A DNA stretch of 64,000 nucleotides from Streptomyces sp. NBC_01288 (GCF_035982055.1 NZ_CP108427.1:6447001-6511000), one strand, 5' to 3'; counted from the first letter of the stretch, positions 24,481-33,645 are shown. Notes: generated from the letters alone by a model not told the origin. Numbers and translations: made by a program.

Positions 24481-25315
24481 GGTTGTTCGTCGGGTGCGGC
24501 TGAGTGGGGGCTGGGCGCGCCCACGCGGCGGCAGCCGCAAATCAAATACAGCCCCGCGCCCCTTGGGTATCGCCCTGCTGCCCGTTGCAATCCTCAGCCT
24601 GTTCTTTCTCTACCCCCTCGCCCTCGTCGTTCGGCAGTCCTTTCAGCCGGCCACTGCCTACGCCGACGTCTTCTCCTCCGAGCTGTTCCGTACCGCCCTC
24701 TGGACCACCGTCTGGATCGCAGTCACCTCCACCGCCGGCTGCCTGGTCCTCGGTTTCGTGCTCGCGCTGATCATCGCCTTCGTCCCCTTCCCCGGGGCGA
24801 AAGCCGTCGCCCGCTTCATCGACGTCTACCTCTCCTTCCCTTCCTTCCTCATCACGCTCGCCCTGCTCTTCATCTACGGCACCACCGGCATCGTCGGTTC
24901 GTTCCAGTTCCTCGCGACGCCCTGGGGTGTGCTGCTCGCGGAGGTCACCTACTTCACGCCGTTCGTGATGAGGCCGCTGCTCGCCGCGTTCTCGCAGCTG
25001 GACACCGCGCAGTTGGAGGCGGCCAGTTCACTCGGAGCCAAGGCGCCCCGCATCATCCGGCAGGTCATCCTGCCGGAGGCGCTCCCCGCGCTCGCCGCCG
25101 GCGGGAGTCTCGTCCTCGTGCTCTGTCTGAACGAGTTCGGGATCGTGCTGTTCACCGGGGCGAAAGGGGTCACGACGCTCCCGATGCTCGTGTACAGCAA
25201 GGCGATCCTGGAGTCGGACTACCCGGGCGCGTGTGTGGTCGCCGTCGTCAACGTCCTTATATCCGTGGGGCTTTACGGCCTCTACCGGGTGGTGAGCCGT
25301 CGTGTTGGTGCATAG
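24473..25315 (+). CDS. ABC transporter permease, N-terminus encoded by an intergenic repeat
   Basis: A 280-aa inner-membrane permease with six TM segments and the EAA loop (QLEAASSLGAKAPRIIRQVILPEALP). The first ~30 residues (VRRVRLSGGWARPRGGSRKSNTAPRPLG) are coded by a copy of the Streptomyces intergenic GC-hairpin repeat (24491-24564) that stays in frame into TM1 (ALLPVAILSLFFLYPLALVV). ATG 24473 overlaps the ATPase gene by 8 bp. Related permeases have a short hydrophilic N-terminus, so the addition is probably tolerated. Confidence 0.9.
   Translation: MSEVVRRVRLSGGWARPRGGSRKSNTAPRPLGIALLPVAILSLFFLYPLALVVRQSFQPATAYADVFSSELFRTALWTTVWIAVTSTAGCLVLGFVLALIIAFVPFPGAKAVARFIDVYLSFPSFLITLALLFIYGTTGIVGSFQFLATPWGVLLAEVTYFTPFVMRPLLAAFSQLDTAQLEAASSLGAKAPRIIRQVILPEALPALAAGGSLVLVLCLNEFGIVLFTGAKGVTTLPMLVYSKAILESDYPGACVVAVVNVLISVGLYGLYRVVSRRVGA
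24491..24564 (+). repeat. Intergenic hairpin repeat, copy C, captured in coding sequence
   Basis: Aligned to the copy at 31629-31698 (read on the minus strand), long blocks are identical: GGGTGCGG, GTGGGGGCTGG, CGCGGCGG, AGCCGCA and ATACAGCCCCGCGCCCCT. Here the element lies inside the permease gene and is translated without a stop. Confidence 0.8.
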
Positions 25316-26099
25316 CCGCAAGGCGAAGTGGGCTGTGTGGCTGGTCTTCGCCGTTCTCTTCCTGCCCCTCTTCGCGTTGCCCCTCCTCGTCGTCCTCGGG
25401 GCGTCCTTCGCCACCAACTGGTCCGGCGTCCTCCCTTCTGGTTTCACCACCTCCCACTACTCCGCCGCGACCCGGGGTGAGGCCCTCCAGGCGCTCACCA
25501 CCAGCCTGGTCACCGCCCTCACCGCGAGCCTGTTCGCGCTCGGCATCGGGACCTGGGCCGCGCTCGCCGCCGCCGGGCTCAAGAAGCGTCAACGCAGGCT
25601 GCTGGACGCCCTGTTCGTGCTGCCGGTGGCCGTGCCGTCCGTCGTGGTCGGGCTGGCGATCCTGGTCGCGTTCTCCAAGCCTCCGATGCTGCTCAACGGC
25701 ACCCGGTGGATCGTGATCCTCGCCCACACCGTGCTCGTGACCGCGTTCGCCTACCAGTCCGTGTCCGCGGCGATCGTCCGCCTCGACCCGGGCTATGAGC
25801 AGGCCGCCGCCTCCCTGGGGGCCCGGCCGCTGTACGTCCTGTGGCGCATCCGGCTGCCCTTGCTGCTGCCCTCGCTCACCGCCGCCGTAGGACTCTGTTT
25901 CGCCCTGTCCATGGGCGAGTTGAGCGCCACGGTGATGCTCTATCCGCCCGACTGGACCACGCTTCCGGTCCTCATCTACTCGGCCACCGACCGCGGCGCC
26001 CTCTTCGCCGGGTCCGCGCTCGCCGTGGTCCTGATGACGGCGACCCTGCTCGTCCTGCTCGTCGTCTCCCGGGTCCGCAACCGAGCCTCGTACCGCTGA
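25302..26099 (+). CDS. ABC transporter permease (second subunit)
   Basis: A 265-aa permease with six TM segments and an EAA loop (YEQAAASLGARPLYVLWRIRLPLLLP). Together with the preceding permease it forms the membrane channel. GTG start with a 14-bp overlap of the previous gene. The lipoprotein gene follows after a 51-bp gap. Confidence 0.92.
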   Translation: MLVHSRKAKWAVWLVFAVLFLPLFALPLLVVLGASFATNWSGVLPSGFTTSHYSAATRGEALQALTTSLVTALTASLFALGIGTWAALAAAGLKKRQRRLLDALFVLPVAVPSVVVGLAILVAFSKPPMLLNGTRWIVILAHTVLVTAFAYQSVSAAIVRLDPGYEQAAASLGARPLYVLWRIRLPLLLPSLTAAVGLCFALSMGELSATVMLYPPDWTTLPVLIYSATDRGALFAGSALAVVLMTATLLVLLVVSRVRNRASYR

Positions 26100-26150
26100 T
26101 CCACCGGCATCACCTCAACCGCCCTCACCACGCCAGGAGTTGGCCTCGCC

Positions 26151-27206
26151 ATGCCCAGAAACACGCTCAAGACCGCCGTAGCCGTCTCGCTCTGCGCCAC
26201 CCCACTGCTCACCGGCTGCGGTGGCACCTCCGCCGCTTCGGACGCCAAGGTCGTCACCGTCTACAGCGCGGACGGGCTCAAGGGCGAGAACGGTGACGGC
26301 TGGTACGACGAGGTCTTCAAGGACTTCGAGAAGCGGACCGGTATCAAGGTCAAGTACGTGGAGGGCGGCTCCGGCGAGATGGTGCAGCGTGCCGTCCGCG
26401 AGAAGAGCAACCCGCAGGCCGATGTCCTGGTCACCCTGCCGCCGTTCATCCAACAGGCCGACAGCAAGGGGCTGTTGCAGAAGTTCACCCCGGCCGGTGC
26501 CGACCAGGTGGGTGGCGCCGACAAGGCCACCGACGGCACCTGGACCTCCGTCGTCAACAACTACTTCGGGTTCGTCTACAACAAGAAGCAGCTCACCCAA
26601 GCGCCCACCACCTGGGACGAGTTGCTCGACGGTACGTACAAGAACAAGCTTCAGTACTCCACGCCCGGAGTCGCCGGTGACGGAACCGCCGTACTGATCA
26701 AGGCGATTCACGACTTCGGAGGGAAGGACGCGGCCCTCGCCTACCTCAAGAAGCTCCAGTCCAACAACGTCGGGCCGTCCGCCTCCACCGGCAAGCTCGC
26801 GCCCAAGGTCGACAAGGGCGAGCTGCTCGTCGCCAACGGCGATGTGCAGATGAACTACGCCCAGTCCAAGACCATGCCGAACCTCGGGATCTGGTTCCCG
26901 GCGAAGCGGGGCGGCAGGCCCACCACCTTCGCCCTCCCGTACGCGGCCGGCCTCGTCACCGAGGCCCCGCACAGCGCCAACGGCAGGAAGCTCCTCGACT
27001 ACATGCTCAGCCGTACCGCCCAGCAGCAGGTCAGCTCGGTCGGCGGCGGCTTCAGCGCCCGCCGGGACGTCAAGGCCACCGACGCCAACGCCACCGCCCT
27101 GACCGATCTCATGACCGGCGTCGAGATCTTCCAGCCGGACTGGGCCGACATCGACAAGAACCTGACCTCGTACGTCGAGGACTGGCAGTCCGCCACGGGC
27201 AGTTGA
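26151..27206 (+). CDS. Phosphonate-type ABC transporter substrate-binding lipoprotein
   Basis: A 351-aa extracellular solute-binding protein. The lipobox LLTGC (Cys about residue 23) gives a lipid anchor. The mature fold begins VVTVYSADGLKGENGDGWYDEVFKDFEKRTGIKVKYVEGGSGEMV, matching the group-1/PhnS-like family for 2-aminoethylphosphonate. Last gene of the operon; preceded by CCAGGAG. Delivers ligand to the two permeases. The exact ligand is inferred from the phosphonatase-like neighbours. Confidence 0.9.
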   Translation: MPRNTLKTAVAVSLCATPLLTGCGGTSAASDAKVVTVYSADGLKGENGDGWYDEVFKDFEKRTGIKVKYVEGGSGEMVQRAVREKSNPQADVLVTLPPFIQQADSKGLLQKFTPAGADQVGGADKATDGTWTSVVNNYFGFVYNKKQLTQAPTTWDELLDGTYKNKLQYSTPGVAGDGTAVLIKAIHDFGGKDAALAYLKKLQSNNVGPSASTGKLAPKVDKGELLVANGDVQMNYAQSKTMPNLGIWFPAKRGGRPTTFALPYAAGLVTEAPHSANGRKLLDYMLSRTAQQQVSSVGGGFSARRDVKATDANATALTDLMTGVEIFQPDWADIDKNLTSYVEDWQSATGS

Positions 27207-27243
27207 GCCTCCCGTGAAGCCGACTCTCAGATGAAGCCGACCC

Positions 27244-28023
27244 TCAGATGAGGTCGACGAGGTCCGCGATGGAGTCGACGACGTTCGTGGGGCGGTAGGG
27301 GTAGCGGTCGAGGTCGCCCTTGGTCGTCAGCCCGGTGAGGACGAGGAAGGTCTCCATCCCGGCCTCCAGTCCGGCCAGCACATCCGTGTCCATGCGGTCG
27401 CCGATCATGGCGCTGGTCTCCGAGTGCGCGCCGATGGTGTTCAGCGCCGACCGCATCATCAGCGGGTTCGGCTTGCCGACGAAGTAGGGCTCCTTGCCGG
27501 TCGCCTTGGTGATCAGCGCGGCCACGGAACCGGTGGCCGGCAGGGCGCCCTCGGGCGAGGGACCCGTGTTGTCGGGGTTGGTCGCGATGAACCGGGCGCC
27601 GTCGTTGATCAGCCGGATCGCCTTGGTCAGGGCCTCGAAGGAGTACGTCCGGGTCTCGCCCAGGATCACGAAATCGGGGTCGGAGTCGGTCAGCACGTAC
27701 CCCGCGTCGTGCAGTGCCGTCGTCAGCCCGGCCTCGCCGATCACGTAGGCGGTGCCGCCCGGGTGCTGGTTGTCCAGGAACGCGGCGGTGGCCAGCGCCG
27801 AGGTCCAGATGTTCTCCACCGGCACGTCGAGACCGATCCGGTTCAACCGGGCGTGCAGGTCACGCGCGGTGTAGATCGAGTTGTTGGTGAGGACCAGGAA
27901 CGGGCGTCCCTTCTCGCGCAGCGTCTTGATGAACGCCTCCGCGCCCGGCACCGGGACGCCCTCGTGCATCAGCACCCCGTCCATGTCGGTGAGCCACGAT
28001 TCGATGGGCTTGCGCTCTGTCAT
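27244..28023 (-). CDS. HAD-IIA (NagD-like) phosphatase
   Basis: A 259-aa HAD subfamily IIA hydrolase: motif I LTDMDGVLMHEG, motif II VLTNNSIYT, cap region, motif III-IV VGKPNPLMMRSAL and MIGDRMDTDVLAGLEAGM. It dephosphorylates nucleotides or sugar phosphates. ATG 28023 is used; 28074 would add a non-homologous leader. Convergent with the phosphonate operon (37-bp gap). Confidence 0.92.
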   Translation of the reverse strand: MTERKPIESWLTDMDGVLMHEGVPVPGAEAFIKTLREKGRPFLVLTNNSIYTARDLHARLNRIGLDVPVENIWTSALATAAFLDNQHPGGTAYVIGEAGLTTALHDAGYVLTDSDPDFVILGETRTYSFEALTKAIRLINDGARFIATNPDNTGPSPEGALPATGSVAALITKATGKEPYFVGKPNPLMMRSALNTIGAHSETSAMIGDRMDTDVLAGLEAGMETFLVLTGLTTKGDLDRYPYRPTNVVDSIADLVDLI

Positions 28024-28146
28024 GGGTGGGCTCTCCTGCGGTACGCGGGCATGTGAGGTGACCATGCTATGCACCTTCCGGCGCCGTCCCCCATACGGAG
28101 CAGCGGGGCGTGGCTGAGGATGCGGGTGCCCGCTGTGAGGAGGAGT

Positions 28147-28162
28147 CTCCAGATATCTGGAG
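28147..28162. promoter_or_regulatory. Perfect 16-bp palindrome overlapping a ribosome site
   Basis: CTCCAGATATCTGGAG is a perfect palindrome. Its right end is part of the GGAGG ribosome site for the secreted protein starting at 28170. It could be a repressor site or, in RNA, could hide the ribosome site. Confidence 0.65.
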
Positions 28163-28169
28163 GTTCACG

Positions 28170-28718
28170 ATGGGTTCACTGAAAGTCACACTCTGTGCGG
28201 GTGCCGCGGTGGTCCTCGCGACGCTCACCCCAACGGCGTACGCGGCGGACGGAGGCGGTGTCACGGTGACCCCCGCCTCCCCGGCCCCCGGCGCCGATGT
28301 CGCGCTGAGGATCAGCGGCTGTGCCGGTACGACGGGTTCGGCGGCGTCGGCCGCGTTCGTCGCCGACGCCAAGCTGGTCGGCGCGGCCGGCACCCTCGCC
28401 GGCGAGACCCGGGTCCGCACCTCGCTGGAACCGGGCAGCTACGACGTGAAGATCACCTGCGGGAGCGTGACGGTGAAGGGCGCGATCAAGGTCGTGGCGG
28501 ACGCTTCCCAGTCGCCCTCGGCGCCCCCCTCCGCCCCCGCCTCGCCCGTCGCCCCCGTCCACGCGGGCGGCGGCGGTGCGGCGGCGCACCTCGCGGCCGT
28601 GGACGCGCGTGCGGCCGGTCCCGGTACCGCGCACGCCGTGGTGGGTCTGTTGCTGGCCGGTGTCGCCGCGGCGGCCGTGGCACTGCGCAGCGCCCGCCGG
28701 AGCCGCAGGACGGGCTGA
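28170..28718 (+). CDS. Secreted protein with C-terminal membrane anchor, partner of class F sortase
   Basis: A 182-aa protein: signal peptide (VTLCAGAAVVLATLTPTAYA), a small beta-type domain (GGVTVTPASPAPGADVALRISGCAG ... ITCGSVTVKGAIKV, two Cys that could pair), a Pro/Ser/Ala stalk and a C-terminal TM plus basic tail (VVGLLLAGVAAAAVALRSARRSRR). No LPXTG/LAXTG is visible before the TM. ATG 28170 has GGAGG 7 nt upstream. The class F sortase gene begins 5 bp after its stop, so they form an operon, an arrangement common in Streptomyces. Confidence 0.85.
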   Translation: MGSLKVTLCAGAAVVLATLTPTAYAADGGGVTVTPASPAPGADVALRISGCAGTTGSAASAAFVADAKLVGAAGTLAGETRVRTSLEPGSYDVKITCGSVTVKGAIKVVADASQSPSAPPSAPASPVAPVHAGGGGAAAHLAAVDARAAGPGTAHAVVGLLLAGVAAAAVALRSARRSRRTG

Positions 28719-28723
28719 CCGCC

Positions 28724-29407
28724 ATGTTCGATCACGACAGGCCCGCCGAGCACGAGCGTTCCTCCGGCACCGGGCGGCTGCTGACCGGGGTCGCCTGGGC
28801 CGTGCTGCTGCTCGGGCTCTGGCTGTGGGGGCAGGACCTGACCGACATCCGGCTGGGCATATCCGCGCCGACCACCGGTGACGTGGCGGCGGTCGGACGG
28901 CCCCCGGAGGCCGAACTCCCGCCCGCCGCGAAGCCGTTGGGGAACGCGCTGCCACAGCGCATCGACATCCCCCAACTCGCCGTACAGGCACCGGTGGTGG
29001 CCCGCGGCCTGGACACGCAGGGCGCGATCGACCCACCGCCGTTCGACCAGGCGGGCGTGGTCGGCTGGTACGGCAGCGGAGTACGGCCGGGAGCCGCGGG
29101 CACCGCGTTGATGGTCGGGCACGTCGACACCGAGACCCGCCCCGCCGTCTTCTACAAGCTCAGCACCCTCCGCCCGGGCGGAACGATCCGGGTGATCCGC
29201 GACGACGGCAAGGTCGCCGAGTTCACCGTCGACGACGTCCGCGTCCTGACCCGTGCCCACTTCGACGCCCAACAGGCCTACGGCACACGGCAGTCGGGCC
29301 GCGCCGAACTCCGCCTCATCACCTGCGGCGGCACCTTCGACCGCGTCGGCCGCAGCTACACGGCGAACGTGATCGTGTCCGCCTACCTCACCGGCACCGG
29401 ACTCTGA
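28724..29407 (+). CDS. Class F sortase
   Basis: A 227-aa transpeptidase. N-terminal TM anchor GVAWAVLLLGLWLWGQ, then RIDIPQLAVQAPVV and a compact sortase barrel. Catalytic His in LMVGHVDTE, Cys in LRLITCGG and Arg in VGRSYTANVIV. Class F enzymes are actinobacterial; their natural substrates are poorly known. Co-transcribed with the small anchored protein upstream. Confidence 0.92.
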   Translation: MFDHDRPAEHERSSGTGRLLTGVAWAVLLLGLWLWGQDLTDIRLGISAPTTGDVAAVGRPPEAELPPAAKPLGNALPQRIDIPQLAVQAPVVARGLDTQGAIDPPPFDQAGVVGWYGSGVRPGAAGTALMVGHVDTETRPAVFYKLSTLRPGGTIRVIRDDGKVAEFTVDDVRVLTRAHFDAQQAYGTRQSGRAELRLITCGGTFDRVGRSYTANVIVSAYLTGTGL

Positions 29408-29656
29408 CAACCGGGCCCGGCCGACGACCTGCTCCCCCCTGAAGCCGCCGACCGGGCTGGTCCTCAACCGCACGCGCACGGGCTGCGGGAGTAACCCGGC
29501 GAACGGCGCGGGAGGTCTGGAAAACCAGTGGTGGAAGGTGTGGACTAGGCCAGGGGCCGGGGCCGTTGGGAATGACTCTAGAACGAATGGGCGTCAGGGC
29601 CTAGAGGGCAAATAACGCCATGTCTCAGGGTAGTTGCTCGCTGTCATATGCACTGG
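29408..29656. other. 249-bp convergent intergenic region
   Basis: No gene seen. It contains the palindrome CCGGGCCCGG (29411-29420) next to the sortase stop, a likely terminator, and CTCTAG/CTAGAG arms 19 bp apart (29576-29581 and 29601-29606). The stretch around 29600-29650 is lower in GC than its surroundings. Confidence 0.4.
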
Positions 29657-30400
29657 TCACAGTCGATCCACGAGTCCCCCCTCGATCACCGCCCGCGCCA
29701 CCCGGTCCAACGGCATCCGGCGCCGCCGCGCATGTCCGCGCAGCGCGACGAACGCCTCGTCGGTGCCGACCTGCCAGCGCTCGGCGAGCATCCCCTTGGC
29801 CTGCTCGATCCGCACCCGGCTCGACAGCGCCTCCTGCAACTGCCCGGCCAGGGAACGGGATCGGGCGTACGCGCGGTTGTTCTCCAGCCCGAGACCGGCG
29901 GCGTCGGCGAGCGCCTGCGCCACCACCAGCTCCGAACGCCAGCTGTCCGAGGCGCAGTCGGGCAGCTTCGGCACGAACACGTTGAGCGCGCCGAACAGCG
30001 TGTCCCGCCGCCGCACCGGCACCGCGAAGGTCGCCACGACGCCGTGCCGCAGGGCCTGTTCGGTGAACTCCGGCCAGCGGGCGGCCGCATGGGCCTCGCC
30101 GATCGACACCGGCGGAACGGGCTGCCCGGAGCCGTAACTCTCCAGACAGGGCCCGCCGTTGCGCTGCGCGGCAAGCAGTTCGAGCGCAGCCTCTTCCCGG
30201 CCACCGGACGTGCTCCCGCCCAGCGCCACCGCCTCACCACCGTCGATCAGCACGATCCCGGCAGCCCAGGCGGCCAGCAGCTCCACGCAACGATCGGCCA
30301 GCCGCCGCAGATAGTCCCCGGTGTCGAAGGTCTCCGTCAGTGTGTCGGCGGCCTCCATCAGCGCCGCGGCGAACCGGCCCTCCCGGGTCGTGTGGTGCAT
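29657..30400 (-). CDS. GAF-ANTAR domain response protein
   Basis: A 247-aa protein. An N-terminal GAF domain (LTETFDTGDYLRRLADRCVELLAAWAAGIVLID ... GVVATFAVPVRRRDTLFGALNVFV) senses a ligand or redox state. A C-terminal ANTAR domain (LQEALSSRVRIEQAKGMLAERWQVGTDEAFVALRGHARRRRMPLDRVARAVI) binds RNA hairpins to cause antitermination. ATG 30400 is chosen; an open frame continues to 30781 over the divergent promoter. Its target transcript is unknown; the GH6 gene is the nearest divergent transcript. Confidence 0.92.
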   Translation of the reverse strand: MHHTTREGRFAAALMEAADTLTETFDTGDYLRRLADRCVELLAAWAAGIVLIDGGEAVALGGSTSGGREEAALELLAAQRNGGPCLESYGSGQPVPPVSIGEAHAAARWPEFTEQALRHGVVATFAVPVRRRDTLFGALNVFVPKLPDCASDSWRSELVVAQALADAAGLGLENNRAYARSRSLAGQLQEALSSRVRIEQAKGMLAERWQVGTDEAFVALRGHARRRRMPLDRVARAVIEGGLVDRL

Positions 30401-30575
30401 GACGGCCACCTTCTCCCTGCCCCGGAACCGATCCGCCGGGCAGACCCTAGGCGGCGCACCTACCCACAAGGACGGAGGTGTAACAGCCCGCCGACAACAC
30501 CCCGTTGTTCTCGTGGGCGGCACGCCACGTATGTCACGATTGACCCTTGGATCGGTACAGCCAAGGGGGAGTTGG

Positions 30576-31604
30576 ATGTACGGCAGCCAGGGGACCCCTG
30601 TCTCCTTCGGCACACGGACGTCGGCGCTGGTCCTGGGAGCGGCACTGCTGATGGCGGGATGTTCCTCCTCGGGGGGCGGAGACAGGAAACCCGACGCGGG
30701 AGCGAAGATCACCCAGCAACCCGACGGAGCCGACCCGATCTGGGTCAACCCGGACACCAACGCGGCCCGCCAGGTGGCCACTTACGTCAACGCGGGCAAG
30801 ACCGCCGACGCCGAGCAGATCAGAAAGATCGCCGAGCAGCCGACCGGCGAGTGGATCGGCGCGGAGAACCCGAAGGCGGAAGCCCAGGGCTTCACCGAGG
30901 CCGCCGACCGGGCCGGCCGCACCGCCCTCCTGGTCCTCTACAACATCCCGCACCGAGACTGCGGCCAGTACTCCCAGGGCGGCGCGGGCGACGGCGACGC
31001 GTACCGAGCCTGGATCGACGCGGTGGCGCAGGGCATCGGGGACCGCTCGGCCACGCTGATCCTGGAACCGGACGCCGTCCTCCACCTGGTGGACGGCTGC
31101 ACCCCCGCCCAATTCCAGGCGGAGCGCTACGACTTGCTCGCCTACGCGATCACCAAGCTCACGTCCTTGAAGAACACCAAGGTCTACCTGGACGCCGGAA
31201 ACGCGGGCTGGGGCCACCCCGACGAGATCTACCAGCCCCTCGAACGAGCGGGCCTGGCGAAGGCCGACGGCTTCGCGGTCAACGTCTCCAACTTCTACTC
31301 CACCCAGGACTCCATCACCTACGGCAAACAGCTCTCGGCCAAGACCGCCGACAAACACTTCGTCATCGACACCAGCCGCAACGGCAACGGACCGTATACG
31401 TCCGGCGACACAGACGAGAACTGGTGCAACCCCCCGGGCAGGGCTCTGGGAGAAACCCCGACCACGAAGACCGCGGACCCCTTGGTGGACGCGTACTTGT
31501 GGATCAAACGCCCCGGTGAGTCGGACGGCGAGTGCAAGGGCGGCCCGAAGGCGGGCGACTGGTGGCCGAGCTACGCACTGAGCCTGGCCAAGTCTTCCAA
31601 CTGA
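30576..31604 (+). CDS. cslZ: GH6 family glycoside hydrolase lipoprotein (CslZ-like)
   Basis: A 342-aa secreted lipoprotein (lipobox LLMAGC) of glycoside hydrolase family 6. Family features: TALLVLYNIPHRDCGQYS (first catalytic-loop region), LILEPDAV with the proton-donor Asp, VYLDAGNAGWG, VNVSNFYS, DTSRNGNG and GRALGETPTT. GH6 enzymes cut beta-1,4-glucan. It faces glxA and cslA, matching the cslA-glxA-cslZ set in S. coelicolor/lividans where the enzyme trims the apical glucan. ATG 30576 follows GGGGGAG. Confidence 0.9.
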   Translation: MYGSQGTPVSFGTRTSALVLGAALLMAGCSSSGGGDRKPDAGAKITQQPDGADPIWVNPDTNAARQVATYVNAGKTADAEQIRKIAEQPTGEWIGAENPKAEAQGFTEAADRAGRTALLVLYNIPHRDCGQYSQGGAGDGDAYRAWIDAVAQGIGDRSATLILEPDAVLHLVDGCTPAQFQAERYDLLAYAITKLTSLKNTKVYLDAGNAGWGHPDEIYQPLERAGLAKADGFAVNVSNFYSTQDSITYGKQLSAKTADKHFVIDTSRNGNGPYTSGDTDENWCNPPGRALGETPTTKTADPLVDAYLWIKRPGESDGECKGGPKAGDWWPSYALSLAKSSN

Positions 31605-31628
31605 CGCACAGCCTCGCGCCCTGCCTTT

Positions 31629-31698
31629 AGGGGCGCGGGGCTGTATCGATGTGCGGCTCCGCCGCGCGAGCGCGACCAGCCCCCACGCACCCGCACCC
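31629..31698. repeat. Intergenic GC hairpin repeat, copy B (convergent terminator)
   Basis: GGGGCGCGGGGCTGTATCGATGTGCGG and the following CGCGACCAGCCCCCACGCAC match the family noted at 14796-14846 and 24491-24564. It lies between the convergent GH6 and glxA genes and can form stems by GC pairing. Function as terminator is inferred from position. Confidence 0.65.
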
Positions 31699-31710
31699 AA
31701 AAAACGACCC

Positions 31711-33645
31711 CTACGGCACCTTCACCCAGACCGCCTTACTCGGCGTCCCTTGATCGTCATCCACAAACAGCATGTACCACCCCGACTGCACCAGATTCCG
31801 ATCCTTCGGCACAGTAACCGTGATCTTGTTGCCCGCAGTCTTGAAGTCCAACGCGATGGACCGCTGATCAACATCCGTGACATGTGTGGACGCGCTCGGC
31901 CGAATCAACCGCACCTTCTTGATCGAAGACGCATGCGCCGAGGTAAACGCCCCAGACGCCCCCCGAGCAATGGACCCCGGCCCCCCGGAAAGATCCGGCC
32001 GAGAATCCCGGTAAAGATACGGCGGCGTATAAATCTCGATCCGCTGCTCAAAGACCCCCGCCTTCGTGTCCCCCTTGTCCGCGTACAACGGATTCGACCC
32101 GAAGAACATCACCCGCCCGTCCGGCAACAGAATCGACCCGGAGTGATAGTTCCGCCCGACCAGCGGATCGGCGACCTCCTCGAAACTGTTCGTGTCCGGG
32201 TGATACAGCCGAGCCTGAAGGATGTCGGACTCACCACGCCCCCGATAATCCTCGGACCCACCCGACACAAGCACCGTGTCATCAGGCAGGATCGAGGTCT
32301 GCGGATACCGAGTCCCCTTCTCCAGCGAGGGCCCGTCCACAAACTTGGGATCGGCGTCCTTCAGGTCAACGAGCCGAGTCTTGGCGGTCGACAACTTCGA
32401 CTCCCCGACACCTCCACCCCCAATGACCATGTACTTCTCGTCCTGAGCCGGCGCCAACAACACGGTCGCCGAGGTCTCCAACAGGTTCGGATCACTGAGC
32501 CCCGGCACCTTGGTGAACGAGTTGGTGTCGACGTCCCAAATACCCGGGTCACGCCCCACGTTGTCCGGCCCGTACCCCGCATTGGACCCCGAGTAGAACA
32601 ACTTCCCGTTCTCCATCAGGAACAACGCCGGATACGTAGGGAACTGCCGCTTCGTCGTCGTGTACGTCCACTTCTTGGTGGCCGGGTCGAAGACCTCGTT
32701 CTTCCCCGGAACCAACTGCCCGATGTCATCAAGCCCGGAAACGCTGAGCACCTTCCCGTCGCTCAACGTCGTCAACGTCGGATACCACCGAGCCTCGTTC
32801 ATCGGATCGACCTTGATGTACTTCTCGGCGACCGGATCGAACTCGTACGCGTTCTTGATCCCCTCGAAGTCCCGCTTGTCCAGCCCGAACTTGTTCCCGA
32901 TGCCGTACGTGTTGCGCTCATCGGCACCGGTCAACCCCCGGATCCGGTAGTTGTCCTGGGCCCCGGTCTCGTACTCGGTGCCCTCCTTCGGCGCCTCGAC
33001 GACGACCCGGGCGTAACCGGGGTTGTTCCGCAGGAACTTGCCGGTGCTCTTGTCGAACACCTTGGTCGCACGCGGGATGAGAACCGAGTCCGTGGAGACG
33101 AACGACTTACCGTTCGCCTTACCCGTGAATTTCGTCCCCTGGGGCAACGTCATCGGCTTGTCGGGATTCTCGTTGTAAAGAATCATGACGCCACCCGCCT
33201 TCTTGACGTCACCCTTCAACTTCTCGTACTTCTTGGTGCCGCCCGCGATGAGAATGTTGCCGTTGGCGAGCTGGGTGTGCCCCGTGCAGAACAGGTCGGC
33301 GGGAGTCGGGACCTTCTTGACGGTCCCCTTCACCGGATCCCAGATCCGCGACTCGAACCTCTTCGCGTTGAAGTTGTCCTGGTTGTTCCCCGAACCCGCG
33401 ACGAGCAGCACCTTCCCGGTGTGCAGCAGCACCGCGTGAATGGTGTCCTGCCGGTACTCCTTGGGGAACTGGACGATGTCCCAGTGCCCGTTGTCGGCTT
33501 TGTACTCGGGCTTGTCGATGACGTACCGGTGGTATCTCTCGGTCCCGAATCTGTACAGCCAGGGCCCGTTCATCCCGGCCAGGGCGAGTACGACCACCGT
33601 GCTGATCGCGAGTCGACGGGCACGGCGCCGGCCGGCTTCCTTCAT
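31711..33645 (-). CDS. glxA: Radical copper oxidase GlxA (galactose-oxidase-like)
   Basis: A 644-aa membrane-anchored mononuclear copper-radical oxidase. An N-terminal TM (LAISTVVVLALAGMNGPWL) precedes a kelch-type beta-propeller and a C-terminal Ig-like domain (DUF1929; KKVRLIRPSASTHVTDVDQRS). Cys in DLFCTGHT (about residue 120) is positioned to form the Tyr-Cys redox cofactor; NEARWYPTLTTL holds the stacking Trp/Tyr region and VGRNYHSGSILLPDGRV the copper-ligand Tyr-His pair. In Streptomyces GlxA oxidises the CslA-made glycan at hyphal tips and is needed for normal morphology. ATG overlaps the cslA stop (ATGA). Confidence 0.95.
   Translation of the reverse strand: MKEAGRRRARRLAISTVVVLALAGMNGPWLYRFGTERYHRYVIDKPEYKADNGHWDIVQFPKEYRQDTIHAVLLHTGKVLLVAGSGNNQDNFNAKRFESRIWDPVKGTVKKVPTPADLFCTGHTQLANGNILIAGGTKKYEKLKGDVKKAGGVMILYNENPDKPMTLPQGTKFTGKANGKSFVSTDSVLIPRATKVFDKSTGKFLRNNPGYARVVVEAPKEGTEYETGAQDNYRIRGLTGADERNTYGIGNKFGLDKRDFEGIKNAYEFDPVAEKYIKVDPMNEARWYPTLTTLSDGKVLSVSGLDDIGQLVPGKNEVFDPATKKWTYTTTKRQFPTYPALFLMENGKLFYSGSNAGYGPDNVGRDPGIWDVDTNSFTKVPGLSDPNLLETSATVLLAPAQDEKYMVIGGGGVGESKLSTAKTRLVDLKDADPKFVDGPSLEKGTRYPQTSILPDDTVLVSGGSEDYRGRGESDILQARLYHPDTNSFEEVADPLVGRNYHSGSILLPDGRVMFFGSNPLYADKGDTKAGVFEQRIEIYTPPYLYRDSRPDLSGGPGSIARGASGAFTSAHASSIKKVRLIRPSASTHVTDVDQRSIALDFKTAGNKITVTVPKDRNLVQSGWYMLFVDDDQGTPSKAVWVKVP

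Noticed and set aside
29408..29656. Small RNA gene in the sortase/ANTAR gap
   Set aside because: No convincing promoter-terminator pair; only weak inverted repeats.
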